From contig NC_085071.1 in assembly GCF_963662255.1 (NCBI RefSeq), positions 6,665,833 through 6,729,832 of the forward strand: a stretch of 64,000 nucleotides of DNA, read 5' to 3'. How positions within the stretch are numbered: position 1 is the stretch's first letter; each line of letters opens with the position of its first letter. This DNA comes from Cinclus cinclus. Its lineage: Eukaryota; Chordata; Aves; Passeriformes; Cinclidae. The notes under the pieces were generated by a model, which worked only from the letters and a program-made list of their open reading frames with translations, was not told where the DNA came from and searched no databases. Shown here piece by piece: positions 19,101 through 30,122 of the stretch. Position numbers and translations under genes: made by a program.

Positions 19101-22100
19101 TGAGCACAGGACAGAAGATGCCTGGAAGTTTGACACCCCTGCCATCGAGCAGACCCTTAACCAGTCTCTCTTTCTGGACAGTCTGTGCACTGACCCTCTG
19201 CACAGGTGCCAGAAGTTCAACCCAAGCTCTGAGGCAGGGAAGGACCATTACAAAGTGCTGCCAGAGAGCAAACAGGCACCGGGGAGCAACGGAGCCGGCG
19301 AGCCCCGGGACGGGACGTGGCCCAGAGGGAGCAGGCTGATGCCAGCAGGACTCCAGGCCAACAATTTCTATTCAAAACCTGTAGTGGCTCCCCCAGCCCG
19401 AGTGTGGATGCAGGAAGGCTGCACACTGCACCCCCACCAGGGAGTCTGTGAGCTCAGTGCCTGGAAACAGCAGCTGGACAAAGTGAGGCTGCAGGTGGAG
19501 CAGATGCAGGTAGGCAGCTGTGACTGTGCGAATTTGAAACCCTTTCCTGTCTCTTTAGTCAGGAATTGTTGTCCCAGACAAATGAGCCAGGGGAAAAATG
19601 TCTCGTGCTTCTCCCTGAGTGACACCAGAAAGTCTCCTAGTGGTCTGTTTTTACAGCTTGTGGTGTCACAGGTATCATTTGACACGCTGCGTGTGCAGAG
19701 CAGCCCTGGATTGTGTTACACCACCTGCCACATCGAGAGCTGAAATGATAGAAACTGTGAAGAAAAAGCATGCCAAGAAGTTTTAAACAGTGTCTAGAAT
19801 AGCTTTATTTTGTAGCTAGGGTTTTTTTAAAGATTATTTTGGAAAAAATGCATGAAACTAACTCCAGTGTATTAGGTGGAAAGAGTTTGTTTACCACCTC
19901 CCACCAACTGTACCCTAATGGAGACAAATTGTTTCCAGCGAGCTAGCAGAGTGATCTAAAATTATTTGTTAATCTCCAGTTGTGCTTGGGCAAAGTTTCT
20001 TGTTCTTGGACATCAACAAAGACTGAAATAGCCGTGCCCTGGCATGCAGATGAGCACACAGTGTGCAAAATAGCTCCAGCAGTGTTGCAATTGCCTCTGT
20101 GGGGCACAGACCTTCCCTCCTTGTTCTGTCTCCTCTTGCAGTTACAAAATGGAGGTACCTGCCCCCATTCCTCGATGTTCTCCCCATCCCTGCCTGCACC
20201 TGACCCAGCTCAGTGGATCAATATCCTGAACTCCAATGAAAACCTGCTCAAGGAGAAGGAGCTCCTCATTGACAGGTGAGGCTTTGATACTGATACGTGG
20301 TTTTAAAACTCCATTTCTATTTGGAAAGGAAAGGTTTCAAAAGTGCCAAGGAAGCTCATTTCTCAGAGTTCCTTTTTCCCTGTTGATCCTGTTTTGTTGC
20401 AAAGAACAATATAAGGACCTTAGAGAAGAACCTGGGCTCTTCTCTCCTTCTTGGAATTAGGGCATTGATCCTGGAGGGCTCCAATAAATTAATTTTAGTT
20501 CTGGTTTTCTGTGTTTTATAAGCGATAGAGATTTCTGTTCATGGTCATGATTATCTGGAATGTCAGAATATCTGCCTCTTTTGCCTAAGGACTCTCTGGG
20601 AGCTCTGTGAGACCATTATTTTAAATTTGGGTTTTGTGACTTTGGGCTGGCAAACAACATTTCTCTTATCTAAGGCTAGTGGTGTACAAACTTTTTCAAA
20701 AAGTAAGTCCTAGTGTTAAGTACCTTCAGCATCTGGACTGTTAATACTTTTTCTTCCTTATTTCGAGTTATCTTCCTTAAGCTGGATCCTCCAAAATATG
20801 CAAGGCTTGTGTGTTTTATCTGTAATCATGGTTGGGGAAAGGGTTTTGAAGGGAAGGAAGGGAAGAAAAGTTAATAAGAACTGTAAAAATGTCTAAATGT
20901 TTACCTTTATTCCTCTGCAGGTGAGCTCTGAGTTGCAGAGTTCTGTTTCTCCTCTGCTTGTCCCTGTGTGGAGCAGCAGTGCTGTGGTGGCACCGTTTGT
21001 GTTGTGCTGCTGCTCTCTATGTTTGAGAGCAGTGAATTGCCTGTTTTGTTACAGACAAAGGCAGCACATTTCCCAGCTGGAGCAGAAGGTCCGGGAGAGT
21101 GAGCTGCAGGTTCACAGTGCCCTGCTGGGCTGCCCAGCCTCCTATGGAGATGTCTACATGCTGAGGATGCAGGTACAGCAGGTGTCAGTGAGAAATAGGT
21201 GCTGGATCCAATGGCCCTGCCACTGCTGCTGAGGTGTTTGCTGAGCAGGACTGTGCACAATGAAATTATAAATTATCCCCTGTGTGGAGTTACCATCACC
21301 TCTATGCCCCCTGGGATTTCCAGCCTTGAGGCCCTTCGGTTGGATTCAAAATGTGCTGGTGATGCCCACACCTGGCAGCAGTGCCAGGTGCTAATTCAGA
21401 GTGTGTCAGATGGGCTGAGGGATGTTTGGGAATGGGGAAGGATGAGGACACAGCCCTGGGACTGTTTGTAACCCCCTAGATTGAGGGGCTGTCTCTGCCT
21501 GCAGGAGCTGCAGCGGGAGAACATGTTCCTCCGAGCACAGTTCACAGAGAAGACTGAGTCCCTCAGTAAGGAGAACATTGAGCTGGAGAGGAAGCTGGCT
21601 GCTGCAGAGGTGGATGTGAAGCTGGTCCGGGAGTCACTGAAGGAAACGGTGCAGAAACATGCAGAGGAGCTAAAGAAACAGGAAGAAAGGGTATGATCCT
21701 GTTGAGCTAAAGAAACAGGAAGAAAGGGTATGATCCTGTTGCTCTGGAGATGTAGTAGTGCTGAGGTGAAACTTTTCTGTGGCAGTCTCTAATTGCAGGT
21801 GTTTTCTCATCTCGTTGTAGACTATGGCTTACAAGCAAAAGCCTTTCCTCCTGCAGTTAGAAGCATTTCAGTGGCTCCTCTTTTAACCAAAAAAATGCCT
21901 GTCTTTAGCTAAATGAGCAGAAACGATTTAAGGGGATCTTGTATTTTGGCATTGTGTGGTGTGCAAAAAGCTAAATGAGTGGGCTTGCAGAAGACTGAAG
22001 AATAAATAAGAAATTAAATAAACTAAACTTGTCTGTGACTGTCCCTGCAGATAAAGGGAAGAGACAAGCACATTAATAACCTTAAAAAGAAATGCCAGAA

Positions 22101-24683
22101 GGAATCTGAACAAAATAGAGAGAGACAGCAGAGAATAGAGACCCTGGAACGATACCTGGCTGATCTTCCAACCCTTGAGGACCACCAGAAACAGAGTCAG
22201 AAGGTAAAACTTCCTCTGAGTTGCAATGGTGGCTCTTCACATACTTGCTCAGGTGACTTTTCTGTAGTTTACTTAAGTTTACATTTACTCCTCTTTTGTT
22301 GCAGCTGAAGGAATCTGAGCTGAAGACTGCTGCCCTGCAGGAAACAGTGCTGGCACTGGAAACAGAGCTTGGAGATGTCCAGGCTGCTTTCAGGGAGCAA
22401 GAGCAGCAGCTGGAAACCCGAAAGCACAAGGAGATGGAGCTTCTGTCCACTGTGCACAGGTAGAGTCAGGGATCAGCTTCATCTTGGCCCTGCAGGAATT
22501 GCTGCCTAAGGAGGGTGGTGCACAGCCCTGGCAGGTGTGGACTGGGATACAAACAGGGCAGTACTGACATTTGATAGGAAATTAATTCCACTCCTCATAT
22601 TGTCTCCCTCCTTAAAGTAAGGGAGAAATTGTAAATAATTTTTTTTTTCCCCGTGGTGTTCTGCTAATTGCAGCTTGCAGGACAAGTTGCAGCAGTATGC
22701 AAAGGATACAGAGAGAGGACCCCTTGGCCAGGATGGGGAGAGGCAGCAAATGGAGCATGACTCTCTGAAGAAGGAGTGTGACTGCCTCAGGAAGGTAAGG
22801 GGCTGTCCCAGGCAGGAATCACACATTTTTCTTTCCACTGACTCACACCAGGCACTCAGATGAAATCAGGGACTTTTAAAGACACGATTGTACTGAAGCA
22901 GCTGTTCCTGGAATTCCAGGCTGCAAGGTTCTAAAAGCTGTTCTTGATGTGATAACCACAGATTTTTCCAGTAATGCTGGGGAGAAGCTGCAGAAGAGGG
23001 GAGAGGAAAACCACAAGAATACAGTATCTCTGGTCTGGTTTTAGCTGATAAATCTAATGGTGCCTTTTGTCTAAGTCCACTTCTAAGAGCATCTGTTATT
23101 AGAGCAGTAAGTGGACAGGAAAGAGAAGGAGAGGAGATGCTGTCCTACTGAAGGAGAATTCCTGGTGGCATTACTGGATCTGTGTGGCCAGTTCTGATGC
23201 CTCTGCTTTTAATTCCAGATTGTGGACAAAAAGCAGAAGAAGATGGAGCAGTTATCCTTGCAAGTCAAGGTGAGAAGTGACAGGGAGGGTCCCAGGACAT
23301 GATAATATGCTGTGAAATTAGTTAGACTTACTGTGTTCACATGGTCTGTTCCAGAACCTGGAGGAACAGGTGGCCCAGGAAGAGGGGACAAGCCAAGCTC
23401 TGAAAGAGGAGGCGATGAGAAGGGAAAATGCTCTGCAGCAGCTCCGGGCTGCTGTGAAAGAGGTCAGGGAGTGTCTGGAGTGCCCGGGTGTGGCACTGAA
23501 TGAATGGATTGTCTTCTAGCAAGGCCCTGAATTTAGTCAGAAGCTCGATCTCTCCTGCTTCCTGCTAGTCAGTTGTCCTGTCAGGGCTGTGAAAGGAGCT
23601 GTACCCTGCTGGATAGCAGGAGAAGCAGGTTGTGCCTCGGGAATTTCATGGGGATGGGATGGAGGAGCCAGCTGGGGGCAGCAGAACAGGAGCGCAAGCA
23701 CAGCCTCGGCTGAAGGCCCGGGCAGAATCCACTCACAGGGGCAGCCCTGGAGGCAAGGCACAGCCACTGCTGGGGTGCACGAGCTGCTGGAAGCTTTCAG
23801 TGCTCTGGCCTGGGCAGGGACAGTGCAGTTTCACGGGGCACTTCTCGTTTGATCCAGTCCCCATCTGGGAGTGACACTGGCTCCTCTGGCCACGGCCTGG
23901 AGGGCTGGATGCAAACCAACTCCTGCCCTCAGTGCTCCCACCTCAGAGCAGGTGCGTTAAGGGTGGCAGTGCTGCCCCGGGTGCCCGCTGACACGGCGTG
24001 TCCGTGTGTCCAGCTGTCCGTGCAGAACCAGGACCTGATTGAGAAGAACCTGACGCTGCAGGAGCGGCTCCGGCAGGCGCAGCTGACAGCCCAGCCCCTG
24101 CCTGCTGACACTGCCTGCCTGGCCCAGCAGCTGCACGGGGAGCTGGCCAGCTGCCTGCAGGATTTACAGTCTGTCTACAGCATCGTCACCCAGAGGGCTC
24201 AGGGCAAAGACCCCAACCTCTCTCTGCTCCTGGGCATTCACTGTAAGTACGTTTCCTTTTGAGCGATGGCAGAACAAACCCTTCCCTTCCTGTGCTGTGG
24301 CAGAATTAAGTAACACACACAGAGCATGGAAAGTTCTCTTTCTGGGCTTCTGACTGCTCTTTCTGTGGTTGGCTTACTTCAAAGGTGCATGTCATAATAA
24401 CTGAATGTTAAGTAGAACCTCTTTTGCAAATGCGATTTGGTTTTTCTGGCTGACTTTCAAATGTGTGTGATGCTTGCTGAGAACTGCATGTGAGGAAACT
24501 CCCTTCTCTGACCCCACAGCTGTGCAGTACCCTGTGAAGGAGAAGGATGACCTGCTGAGCCCTGAAGGACTGGCCAAGAAACTGGTGGAGGTAAAACAGC
24601 TTCACAAAGAGGTGGAGGAGTTGAGGACTGCAATATCTGACAGATATGCTCAGGACATGGGAGACAACTGCATCACCCAGTAA
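16170..24683 (+). CDS. CEP85: CEP85, centrosomal protein of 85 kDa (776 aa, 13 coding exons)
   Basis: Coiled-coil centrosome protein. Mammalian CEP85 binds STIL to support PLK4 activation in centriole duplication and restrains NEK2A-driven centrosome separation. Coding exons: 16170-16224, 16775-16927, 18806-19509, 20142-20275, 21055-21172, 21505-21690, 22051-22203, 22305-22459, 22674-22794, 23219-23269, 23355-23462, 24014-24242, 24520-24683 (2331 nt, phases agree). The N-terminal 300 residues are Ser/Pro-rich and probably disordered, with conserved blocks [15 protein letters not shown] and [13 protein letters not shown]. From about 300 to 650 there are nearly continuous coiled coils ([50 protein letters not shown]). 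Residues 647-776 hold [17 protein letters not shown] and the conserved end [15 protein letters not shown]. Length is close to mammals (about 762). The start has G at -3 and G at +4. Exon 7's donor lies in a 37-bp tandem duplication. Confidence 0.95.
21667..21740 (+). repeat. Exact 37-bp tandem duplication over the CEP85 exon 7 donor
   Basis: Two identical, directly adjacent 37-bp copies (21667-21703 and 21704-21740), each beginning GAGCTAAAGAAACAGGAAGA and containing the exon end AAAGG followed by GTATGATCC. The first copy carries the last 24 coding bases of the exon and its donor at 21691; the second gives a duplicate donor at 21728. Confidence 0.95.
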
Positions 24684-25282
24684 AGAACACTCCCAAAGTA
24701 AGACAGGGAATGAAGACTTGAAACTCTCAGGAGTCTTGTGCTCCTACAACCCTAAACCTATTCAGCACTTTATCATCCCTCTGCTCGGGTACGGGATGTG
24801 TGACTTGTCTCATCTGAGAGGAATCAGGGGGTTTGTTGCCAGAGTGTTCAGCTGCTGACTGGCTAACTAGGATAATTCAGGGCTTCAGTGTCAGGCTTTG
24901 CAGTAGCTTTGATCTTGTGGAATGTGTTTTATACTGTGTTTGCTGGAGCTGCTGTGGTCTCTGATGCTGGGAGATGAATTCTGACTTGCCTTCCAGGCAT
25001 GTCAAATGCTGAACATGCAAATGTGACACTTACATTTCCTTTTAGCTGTGATTTTATGCCCTGGTCTTGCTGGTAACCTCCCTGTGCAGGTCCCGTGTGA
25101 CCAGTGGGACCAGAGGGCTATCTGAGTGTTTGTGGGCTATCTGGATTCCACAGGCAGGCAGGTGTGCATGTTACACTGCTGGCATTTACACTGAGGTGCT
25201 ACTGCCTTGGATTGATAGAGCGGAACCTGCTTTCCTCAGGTAAATGCTACCAGTGTCTTTTAGCAGCCAGCATGAATTGAGG

Positions 25283-25288
25283 AATAAA
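25283..25288 (+). terminator. CEP85 proximal polyadenylation signal
   Basis: AATAAA 600 bp after the CEP85 stop; a possible proximal site. Confidence 0.5.
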
Positions 25289-26676
25289 GCAACACTAAAA
25301 GACTCTGGAAACTCCCCTGGGCACTGTTACTCCAGAAGCCTTAAGCCTTTTTGTCCCCTTAAATAGCACTGGGAGTGGGCTGTGGTTCAGACTGCAGAGG
25401 AAGTGGATTGATGCTGAAGTGCCTTAATGAGATGGAAGAACCCTCTGCCCCCCACTCTGCTCTGTGCCTAATGCTTCCACTGGCAGGTGAGGAGCTGCTC
25501 TTCCATCTCACAGCCTTTTAGAGCCATCACAAACAATCCTGGGGAGCCCCAAGTGTCCCTTCAAGAGCCTCTGTGCCCATGGGGACACACCTCTGCTTTA
25601 CTGGGAGAAAGCCATACTGGTCCTGCTGTGGAGAGGGTGACACAGGGAGCTCTTCCTGCAAGGCAGTGGCCACTTGGGCTTTGTCACAACCCTGTCCCTC
25701 CTTCCCTGCTCCTCTGCAAGTGATGGGATTTCTGAATGAATCATTGTGGGATCAGTTTCACTGTACCACATCCCTCCCTAACCCCAGTGACACCTTTACA
25801 GTACTGAGTCCGAGGGTGCGACTTTGGTTTTCATCTTAAGAGCAAGATACCGAGTTATGGCAGGGAAAAATCCTGCTGACATTTGTGCTGTTTGGCTGCT
25901 CTTGGTTCTCACTGGGGCTGTAAGCCCTGGGTTTGGCAGAAATGCTTTTGTTATTCTTTTGTGTTAAAATTTTAAGACCAAATCTGTTTTGTTCTGAGTG
26001 TTTGGCCACCATGGGGGGATGGTGGCAAGGAACTGGTTGGTTTGTCCTGCACGGGGAGCACGCAGCAGTGTGTGCCTGGCAGTGTCTGTCTGTCTGTCCT
26101 GCTCTCCCTGGGTGTTCTGTTCCTGGCTGTGTCTGTCCCCAGGCTGCTGGTGCTGCGTACTGAGCAAAAACACATTTCCAGGGCTATTTTTGAATCCTGC
26201 TGGTTCCTGCAGGTTCTTAGGGGCTTTGGGCACCATCTCCTTCTCCCCTTTGCTTTAAGGGTGCAAGATCTCATTCCTGGGTGCTGTGAGGGGACAGGTT
26301 TGCCCTCTGCCCCTGCAGAGGTGATTCTGAGATGAGATTATCGTGGCTAAAACCACCTCAGCTGCTGCCTGGCCCTGTCCCAGCAGCTGGGCTGCCCATG
26401 TCCTGTGTCCCCTCCATGGGCACACGTCCTCTGCTTATCCTCGTGCACGCCTGAGCCCCTCTAGCCCAGAGGGGGATCCCAGGTGCTGTTTGCTGCTGTT
26501 GCAGGGGAAATCTTGAGCACTTTGTTACAGAACATCCCAGGCCAGGGCGACAGGACAGTGTCCCTCGCTGTCCCTCCTTCCTCGGTGTCCCGTGTCGTGC
26601 CCGGTCCCGTTGGACTCACTGTCTATGTACCAGCCTCCGTCTCAGCGCTTGTTTGTACCGAGTGTTTGCAGTATCA

Positions 26677-26682
26677 AATAAA
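26677..26682 (+). terminator. CEP85 distal polyadenylation signal
   Basis: AATAAAG preceded by a TGTTTGCAGT stretch, just before the CpG-rich SH3BGRL3 promoter. Confidence 0.65.
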
Positions 26683-26699
26683 GCTGCTCTGACCCACTC

Positions 26700-26966
26700 G
26701 TGCGACGCTCTCCTGCCTGGGCAGGGAGGGAGGAAGGGACGCGCTCCGGGGAATGCTGCCGGTGCCCGGTGGGAGCGGTGCCGGTGGCTCCCCGGTGCCG
26801 CCGGGGCGGTGGCCCTGCCGAAGCCGCATGCCCGTTCCCGCTGGCCCCATTGGCCCCCGCAGTCACATGCCGGGCGGCGGCGGGGCTGCCGCTCCTCCCT
26901 CCATCCCTCCGTCCGTCCCTGCCTCCCTCGGCCGGGCTGAACGCTGGGAGCGGCCGCGATCGCACC
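26700..26966 (+). promoter_or_regulatory. SH3BGRL3 promoter and 5' UTR
   Basis: CpG-dense interval with an inverted CCAAT box (ATTGG at about 26849) and repeated GCCGGTG/GGGCGG elements ahead of the start codon. It directly follows the distal CEP85 poly(A) site, so transcription of the two genes is closely stacked. Confidence 0.55.
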
Positions 26967-27826
26967 ATGAGCACCCTCAAGGTCTACAGCACCTCGGTGA
27001 CCGGCTCCCGGGAGGTGAGCGCCGGCGGGCAGGGCTGGGAGCTCCGGGGTTCCTTTTCCTGGGGTGGGTGTCTTTCTTCCTTGGAGCAGCGAAATCTTCC
27101 CCCCCCCCCCACCCCCCACCCCATCCTTGGTGTCCCCTCCCCTGCTCGCGCTGTACCGTCCACATCTGTCCCCAAACCCACCCTCCAGGCGGGGTGGGCA
27201 CTGTGCTGAGCCTGGCTGGCAGGCTGGGTGTGTGCCCACCCTTAGGGCTCTTCTCCATCTCCCCATAACCTGCCTTTCCCACCCGGGTTCCAGATCAAAT
27301 CCCAACAGAGCGAAGTAACCCGAATCCTTGATGGGAAGAACATCAAGTACGAGCTGGTGGACATCTCCCAGGACAACGCTCTCCGGGAGGAGATGAGGGC
27401 CAAGGCAGGCAACCCCAAAGCCATCCCACCCCAGATCGTCAACGGGGACCAGTACTGCGGGGTGAGGCTGGGCTTGGCACCCTGGGCTAGGGTGGTGGGT
27501 GATGTCCTGCCTTGGCTTTGCTGCGGATATTTGAGGTGCTTTGTAAGTTATTTCTTGTGAGGTGCAGGGATGAGGTGCTGCCTAGAGTCACAGCTGCTCG
27601 CCTTGGGAGAAAAAGAACCCAGGCAGGGGCTTTGGGTAGCACTCCACTTTGTCCAGTCATGCTTGGCACAACCCACTGGTGCCAGGACTGTGAACCAGTT
27701 TGTGCCATGGGCTCAGGGACCCTCCTGCCTCATGAGTGACCATGTGGCGTTTCCCTGCAGGATTACGAGCTCTTTGTGGAAGCTGTGGAACAAAACACTC
27801 TGCAGGAGTTCCTGAAGCTGGCCTGA
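26967..27826 (+). CDS. SH3BGRL3: SH3BGRL3, SH3-domain-binding glutamic-acid-rich-like protein 3 (93 aa, 3 exons)
   Basis: Exons are 26967-27014, 27294-27461 and 27761-27826 (282 nt, all introns phase 0). This is a small cytosolic protein with a thioredoxin/glutaredoxin fold but no redox-active CxxC, regarded as an adaptor or regulator. The sequence begins MSTLKVYSTSVTGSREIKSQ, where the glutaredoxin active-site cysteines would be. It continues with VTRILDGKNIKYELVDISQD, the cis-Pro loop (AIPPQIVNGDQYCG) and the C-terminal helix YELFVEAVEQNTLQEFLKLA. The length of 93 residues is the same as in mammals. The start is the first ATG after a CpG-rich leader. The 3' UTR extends about 800 bp to an ATTAAA at about 28620 and converges on the UBXN11 3' end. 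Confidence 0.97.
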
Positions 27827-28619
27827 GCCCTGCTTCCCCTCCCATCCTGGACTCTACCTGCATTCCTGAGCTCCCTCATCTCTGACCACCTCCACCTGCC
27901 GGGTGTCAGCGCTGTCCTGGCACCGTGTGTATCCCAGCACAGGGAAAAACCCATGACCAAAACTCCTCATTGCAGCTGCCTCCGGCTCCCTCCCGCCTAA
28001 CCCCGAGATCATCTCAGAGGGATCCAAAGAAAGTGTGACGCTCTCTGTGCTTGGCCTGTGAGCAGAGCTGGGCCTGGCTCACGGCAGCTTCCAGTGCCTC
28101 TGTAAACAGCAAAGCCTCCGGGGCTGTGAGAGGTGCCCCTGGCCCTCAGCCCCCTCCTCTGCCTTGGTAGGGAAGGGCTTAGGGCTGTATGGTACTTCCC
28201 ACTTCTCCCAGTTGCTGTTAAAATTGTAAATTCTGCTGCCTCACTTCCTTTTCTTTTCATGTTTTTCCTCACTCTTTCATCTCAACTGCAGAGATTATGG
28301 CAACTAAGTAAAGTTTTTTGTTTTGTCTTAACTTAATGCAAAAATACTGCACAGAACTGGGGGTCTTAGTGCCCACCACGGTGGAGCTTTCTGGGGGAAT
28401 GGGTGGGGCTGGAAGTGGGATCTGTGCTGCTCTGGCCACCCTCCACCCTGACCAGGCTCCCTTGTGAGCATTAATGGCTCAGGGCTGCCCCAGAACAGCT
28501 GATGTTCCAGCTGTCCAATCTTTCCTCTTTGAGTTGGCTTTTTTGCAATCCTGGACCAAGTGCATTTTGTTTTCCTGCCAAAAAGCAAGTTTATAACCAG
28601 TGTTGTCTTCTGAGATGCT

Positions 28620-28625
28620 ATTAAA
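28620..28625 (+). terminator. SH3BGRL3 polyadenylation signal (ATTAAA)
   Basis: ATTAAA about 800 bp after the stop, followed by a TGTTACTGT-type downstream region. Confidence 0.5.
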
Positions 28626-29419
28626 TGTTACTGTACCTTTCACGGCGCTACTCTTGCATTTCTTTTAAATTCGGTTTTATTTTGGCTACAGGTTAAACAT
28701 CACCCTACCTGTGATTGTGAGTCATTTCCAGCTGAGAAGCTGAGTGAGTTGTACGTGCTGCTGCAGCCTGACACAAAGATCTTAACACCTTAGATTGCTG
28801 CTGCTAATCAAAGGCTCCCAGGCCGTGTCTGAATGTCCTACAGCGCAGTAGTGACAGGTACCAGAGCATTCCTCTCCTCTGTGTGGTGACAGGGGCAGCC
28901 CGGGGCAGGGACAGCCTCAGCCAGATGTGGGAGTGCAAAACAAACCCTTGGCACAAAGATTGCCTAGACCAGGATACAGAGGGGCAGGGGAAACAGCTGC
29001 TCCTGGATCTACGGCAGGTGGAAAAAAGGAAGCTGAGGGAGAGCTGTGTGGGTTGAGTCACTGCTCATATGGGGAGCTGTGGAAGCAGCTGTGTTTGCTT
29101 CTTGTGTTTGAGTTGTGCAGCTCTGGTCAGAGGGGTCTGGGAGGAGCTCTGGGCACCCTGAGCTTCCACAGCAACAGTGCCTTTGAAATCTAAAGGAAGT
29201 GGAAATTGCAGCTGAAAGAAAGGGTTTTACTGGGAGCCTTTAGTGAGGGCTGGGTCTCTGCAAAGAGGGAACCTGCCAGAAGGCCCTGCCTCGCATGAGT
29301 GGGAGTGTTGTCAGCTGGGAGTCAAGTGAGAGCTTGTCACAGCTGGAATGGGAAGAATGCGCTGGGGAAAGGGAAAGGGGAAAGTGCAGCCCCAGCCCAC
29401 GGGAGAGGGAGGAAGATGC

Positions 29420-29425
29420 TTTATT
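29420..29425 (-). terminator. UBXN11 polyadenylation signal
   Basis: AATAAA on the minus strand about 700 bp beyond the UBXN11 stop. Confidence 0.5.
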
Positions 29426-30122
29426 CAGGGTTGGGCAGAGACACGGAGGGATTATGCTGTCTCCAGTGACACGGTGTCCTGTTGCAGCATCCAGCGGGGG
29501 GAGGAGGGCGGGTACCTCCAGGCAGGCTGGAGCCAGAGCCCCGCTGCAGCTGGGGGCTGTCCAAGGGAAGGAGCTGTGCACGTACAGGAAACCCAGCAGC
29601 AGGAGCTCCTGGCTGAGTCCAGCCTGGCTCAGCCCCAGCACTGCAATGGCTCAAGGCCTTCAGGTTTAGCTCCAGCAGAGACCATGGAACAGAGCCTGTT
29701 TGTCCCCTGGTGTCAGTGCAGGTGAAATCTGTAGGGAGCAGCTGTGTGTAGAAAGCAAACTGGCCCTGGCTGTGTGTCCACCCTGCTGCTCCAGAGTTCC
29801 TGAGCCCAGCTAAGGAACTGCCCAGAAGCTGGCAGGCTCCCCTGGGCAGGGGTCAGCCTGTGTAACCCTGCACAGAGACCTGGAGCCCAGGTGAGCTGGT
29901 AGAAGTGTCCCTGTGCTGGGACCCACCTGTCCTGGGGAGCAGCAGCTGCTGTGAGGCAGCAGGACTGGGCCTGGCCCCCTCTGCCAAATGGCTGCTCCGA
30001 GCTCTTCTCCATCCCAGGTAATGGCACAGTGAAACTAAATCTGGAAAGAAAAACCTCTCCCTTTTTCCCAGCCAGGGCAGGTTCTGTAAGGTGAGAGGCA
30101 GCTCCCTCCCTGTGAGGAGCTC

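Larger units (their letters stand above)
24684..26700 (+). other. CEP85 3' untranslated region
   Basis: Two kilobases without a coding exon. AATAAA occurs at about 25283 and again at 26677, consistent with short and long 3' UTR forms. The distal site lies only about 290 bp before the SH3BGRL3 start codon. Confidence 0.6.
27827..30122. other. Convergent 3' UTRs of SH3BGRL3 and UBXN11
   Basis: No coding exon is seen on either strand. The plus-strand ATTAAA at about 28620 is the likely end of SH3BGRL3. On the minus strand AATAAA (TTTATT at 29420-29425 in plus) is a good end for UBXN11. Confidence 0.55.
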
